The notes under the pieces were generated by a model. That model searched no databases, was not told the DNA's origin, and saw only the letters and a program-made list of their open reading frames with translations. Below are positions 5,534 to 5,810 of a DNA stretch of 5,810 nt, piece after piece. Numbering within the stretch: position 1 is the first letter of the stretch; each line of letters starts with the position of its first letter. Both the position numbers and the translations under genes were made by a program. Source of the DNA: JABILX01 sp041648305 (GTDB lineage: Bacteria; Patescibacteriota; Gracilibacteria; UBA1369; LOWO2-01-FULL-3); contig JBAZPI010000052.1 in assembly GCA_041648305.1 (NCBI GenBank), forward strand, positions 1 through 5,810. Reading direction: 5' to 3'.

Positions 5534-5693
5534 TACATTGTGTCTAAAAAACTAGGGCCTTTTCAGTGGCGAGTGAGTCCACAACATCGTGTGCAATTGG
5601 AGAGGATTGCTCGAGTGATCGCAGTACTGGGAGGCTACAAGTTTTTGCATTTTTGCGTGACCACGGGAACTACCATTGTATGATTTTCCAGGT
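5534..5693. other. Intergenic stretch with no convincing gene
   Basis: Between the TPR-like operon promoter and the rightward promoter I see no convincing gene. The + strand has an open frame of 56 codons from an ATG at 5513 to a TGA at 5681-5683. It overlaps the divergent promoter, lacks a recognisable ribosome-binding site and resembles no protein I know. A short repeat, TTTTTGCATTTTTGC, occurs at 5642-5656. Confidence 0.4.
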
Positions 5694-5723
5694 TTGAAAC
5701 TTTCCCATGGGAAAGTGTATAAT
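5694..5723 (+). promoter_or_regulatory. Consensus rightward promoter
   Basis: TTGAAA (5694-5699), an 18-bp spacer and a perfect TATAAT (5718-5723) make a strong sigma70-type promoter reading toward the right edge. Transcription would start near 5730. No start codon ATG follows before the window ends, so its gene lies outside. The spacer is filled by a perfect palindrome, which suggests tight repression. Confidence 0.65.
5699..5716. promoter_or_regulatory. 18-bp perfect palindrome inside the promoter spacer
   Basis: ACTTTCCCATGGGAAAGT is its own reverse complement over all 18 bases. It sits between the -35 and -10 hexamers, overlapping the last base of the -35. A dimeric repressor bound here would block RNA polymerase. 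The regulator is not in the window and may be the gene to the right, as autorepressors often bind their own promoter. Confidence 0.65.
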
Positions 5724-5779
5724 ATTTTTTAGGAATTTGGCAAGCTCAACAATTTTAGCAATTTCCGCACCCCTTTTCA

Positions 5780-5808
5780 TTCAAAAAAACAAGAATTTCT
5801 GCTATAAC
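5780..5808 (+). promoter_or_regulatory. Possible second rightward promoter at the edge
   Basis: TTCAAA (5780-5785), a 17-bp spacer and TATAAC (5803-5808), preceded by TGC, form an extended -10 promoter. The -35 is weak. Transcription would start about 5815, outside the window. The -10 is identical to that of the 158-aa gene. Confidence 0.4.
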
Positions 5809-5810
5809 TC

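Noticed and set aside
5513..5683. Plus-strand open frame of 56 codons, starting MEVIRGQYIVSKK
   Set aside because: It overlaps the divergent promoter of the TPR-like operon, has no promoter or ribosome-binding site of its own that I can see, and resembles no known protein.
1..5810. CRISPR array, insertion sequence, attachment site or replication origin
   Set aside because: No spaced repeats, transposase, terminal inverted repeats or clustered DnaA-type boxes are visible.

Overview
This AT-rich window (roughly 40% GC by eye) carries six protein genes, one probable small RNA gene and several unusually legible promoters. The genes lack clear Shine-Dalgarno sites, all six end in TAA, and several promoters sit so close to the start codon that the mRNAs would be leaderless or nearly so. 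The 158-aa protein resembles proteins I remember from Patescibacteria (CPR) genomes. Together with the two lipoproteins this suggests a Patescibacteria/CPR organism, perhaps Peregrinibacteria-like; the assignment is inference. There are no in-frame TGA codons in the called genes, so TGA is not recoded here.

Left part (1-1640, + strand): an upstream region with two perfect inverted repeats and a TTGACA promoter leads into a soluble GT2-like glycosyltransferase. It converges (21-bp gap) on a minus-strand lipoprotein with a zinc M15-type peptidase domain (1662-2591), which has its own TTGACA promoter and a near-leaderless start.

Middle part (2592-3488): the intergenic region 2592-2772 contains five TTTAAG-like hexamers spaced exactly 11 bp apart, ending 10 bp before an extended -10 (TGTTATAAC). 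This is the layout expected for an OmpR/PhoB-family response-regulator promoter. It drives a 158-aa basic protein that I suspect is a BECR-fold nuclease-like protein. Just past its stop codon, on the opposite strand, lies a compact transcription unit: an extended -10 promoter, an approximately 90-nt RNA predicted to fold as a three-way junction, and an intrinsic terminator ending 3-4 nt from the protein's stop codon. The protein gene plus convergent structured RNA is the best candidate here for an undescribed two-component system, possibly toxin-antitoxin-like.

Right part (3489-5810): a minus-strand cluster contains a 444-aa TPR-like helical repeat protein, a 112-aa unknown protein 2 nt behind it and a 96-aa cysteine-rich lipoprotein. 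Upstream of the cluster, the + strand holds a consensus promoter with an 18-bp perfect palindrome filling its spacer, followed by a second possible promoter at the window edge. Both point to a gene beyond the window.
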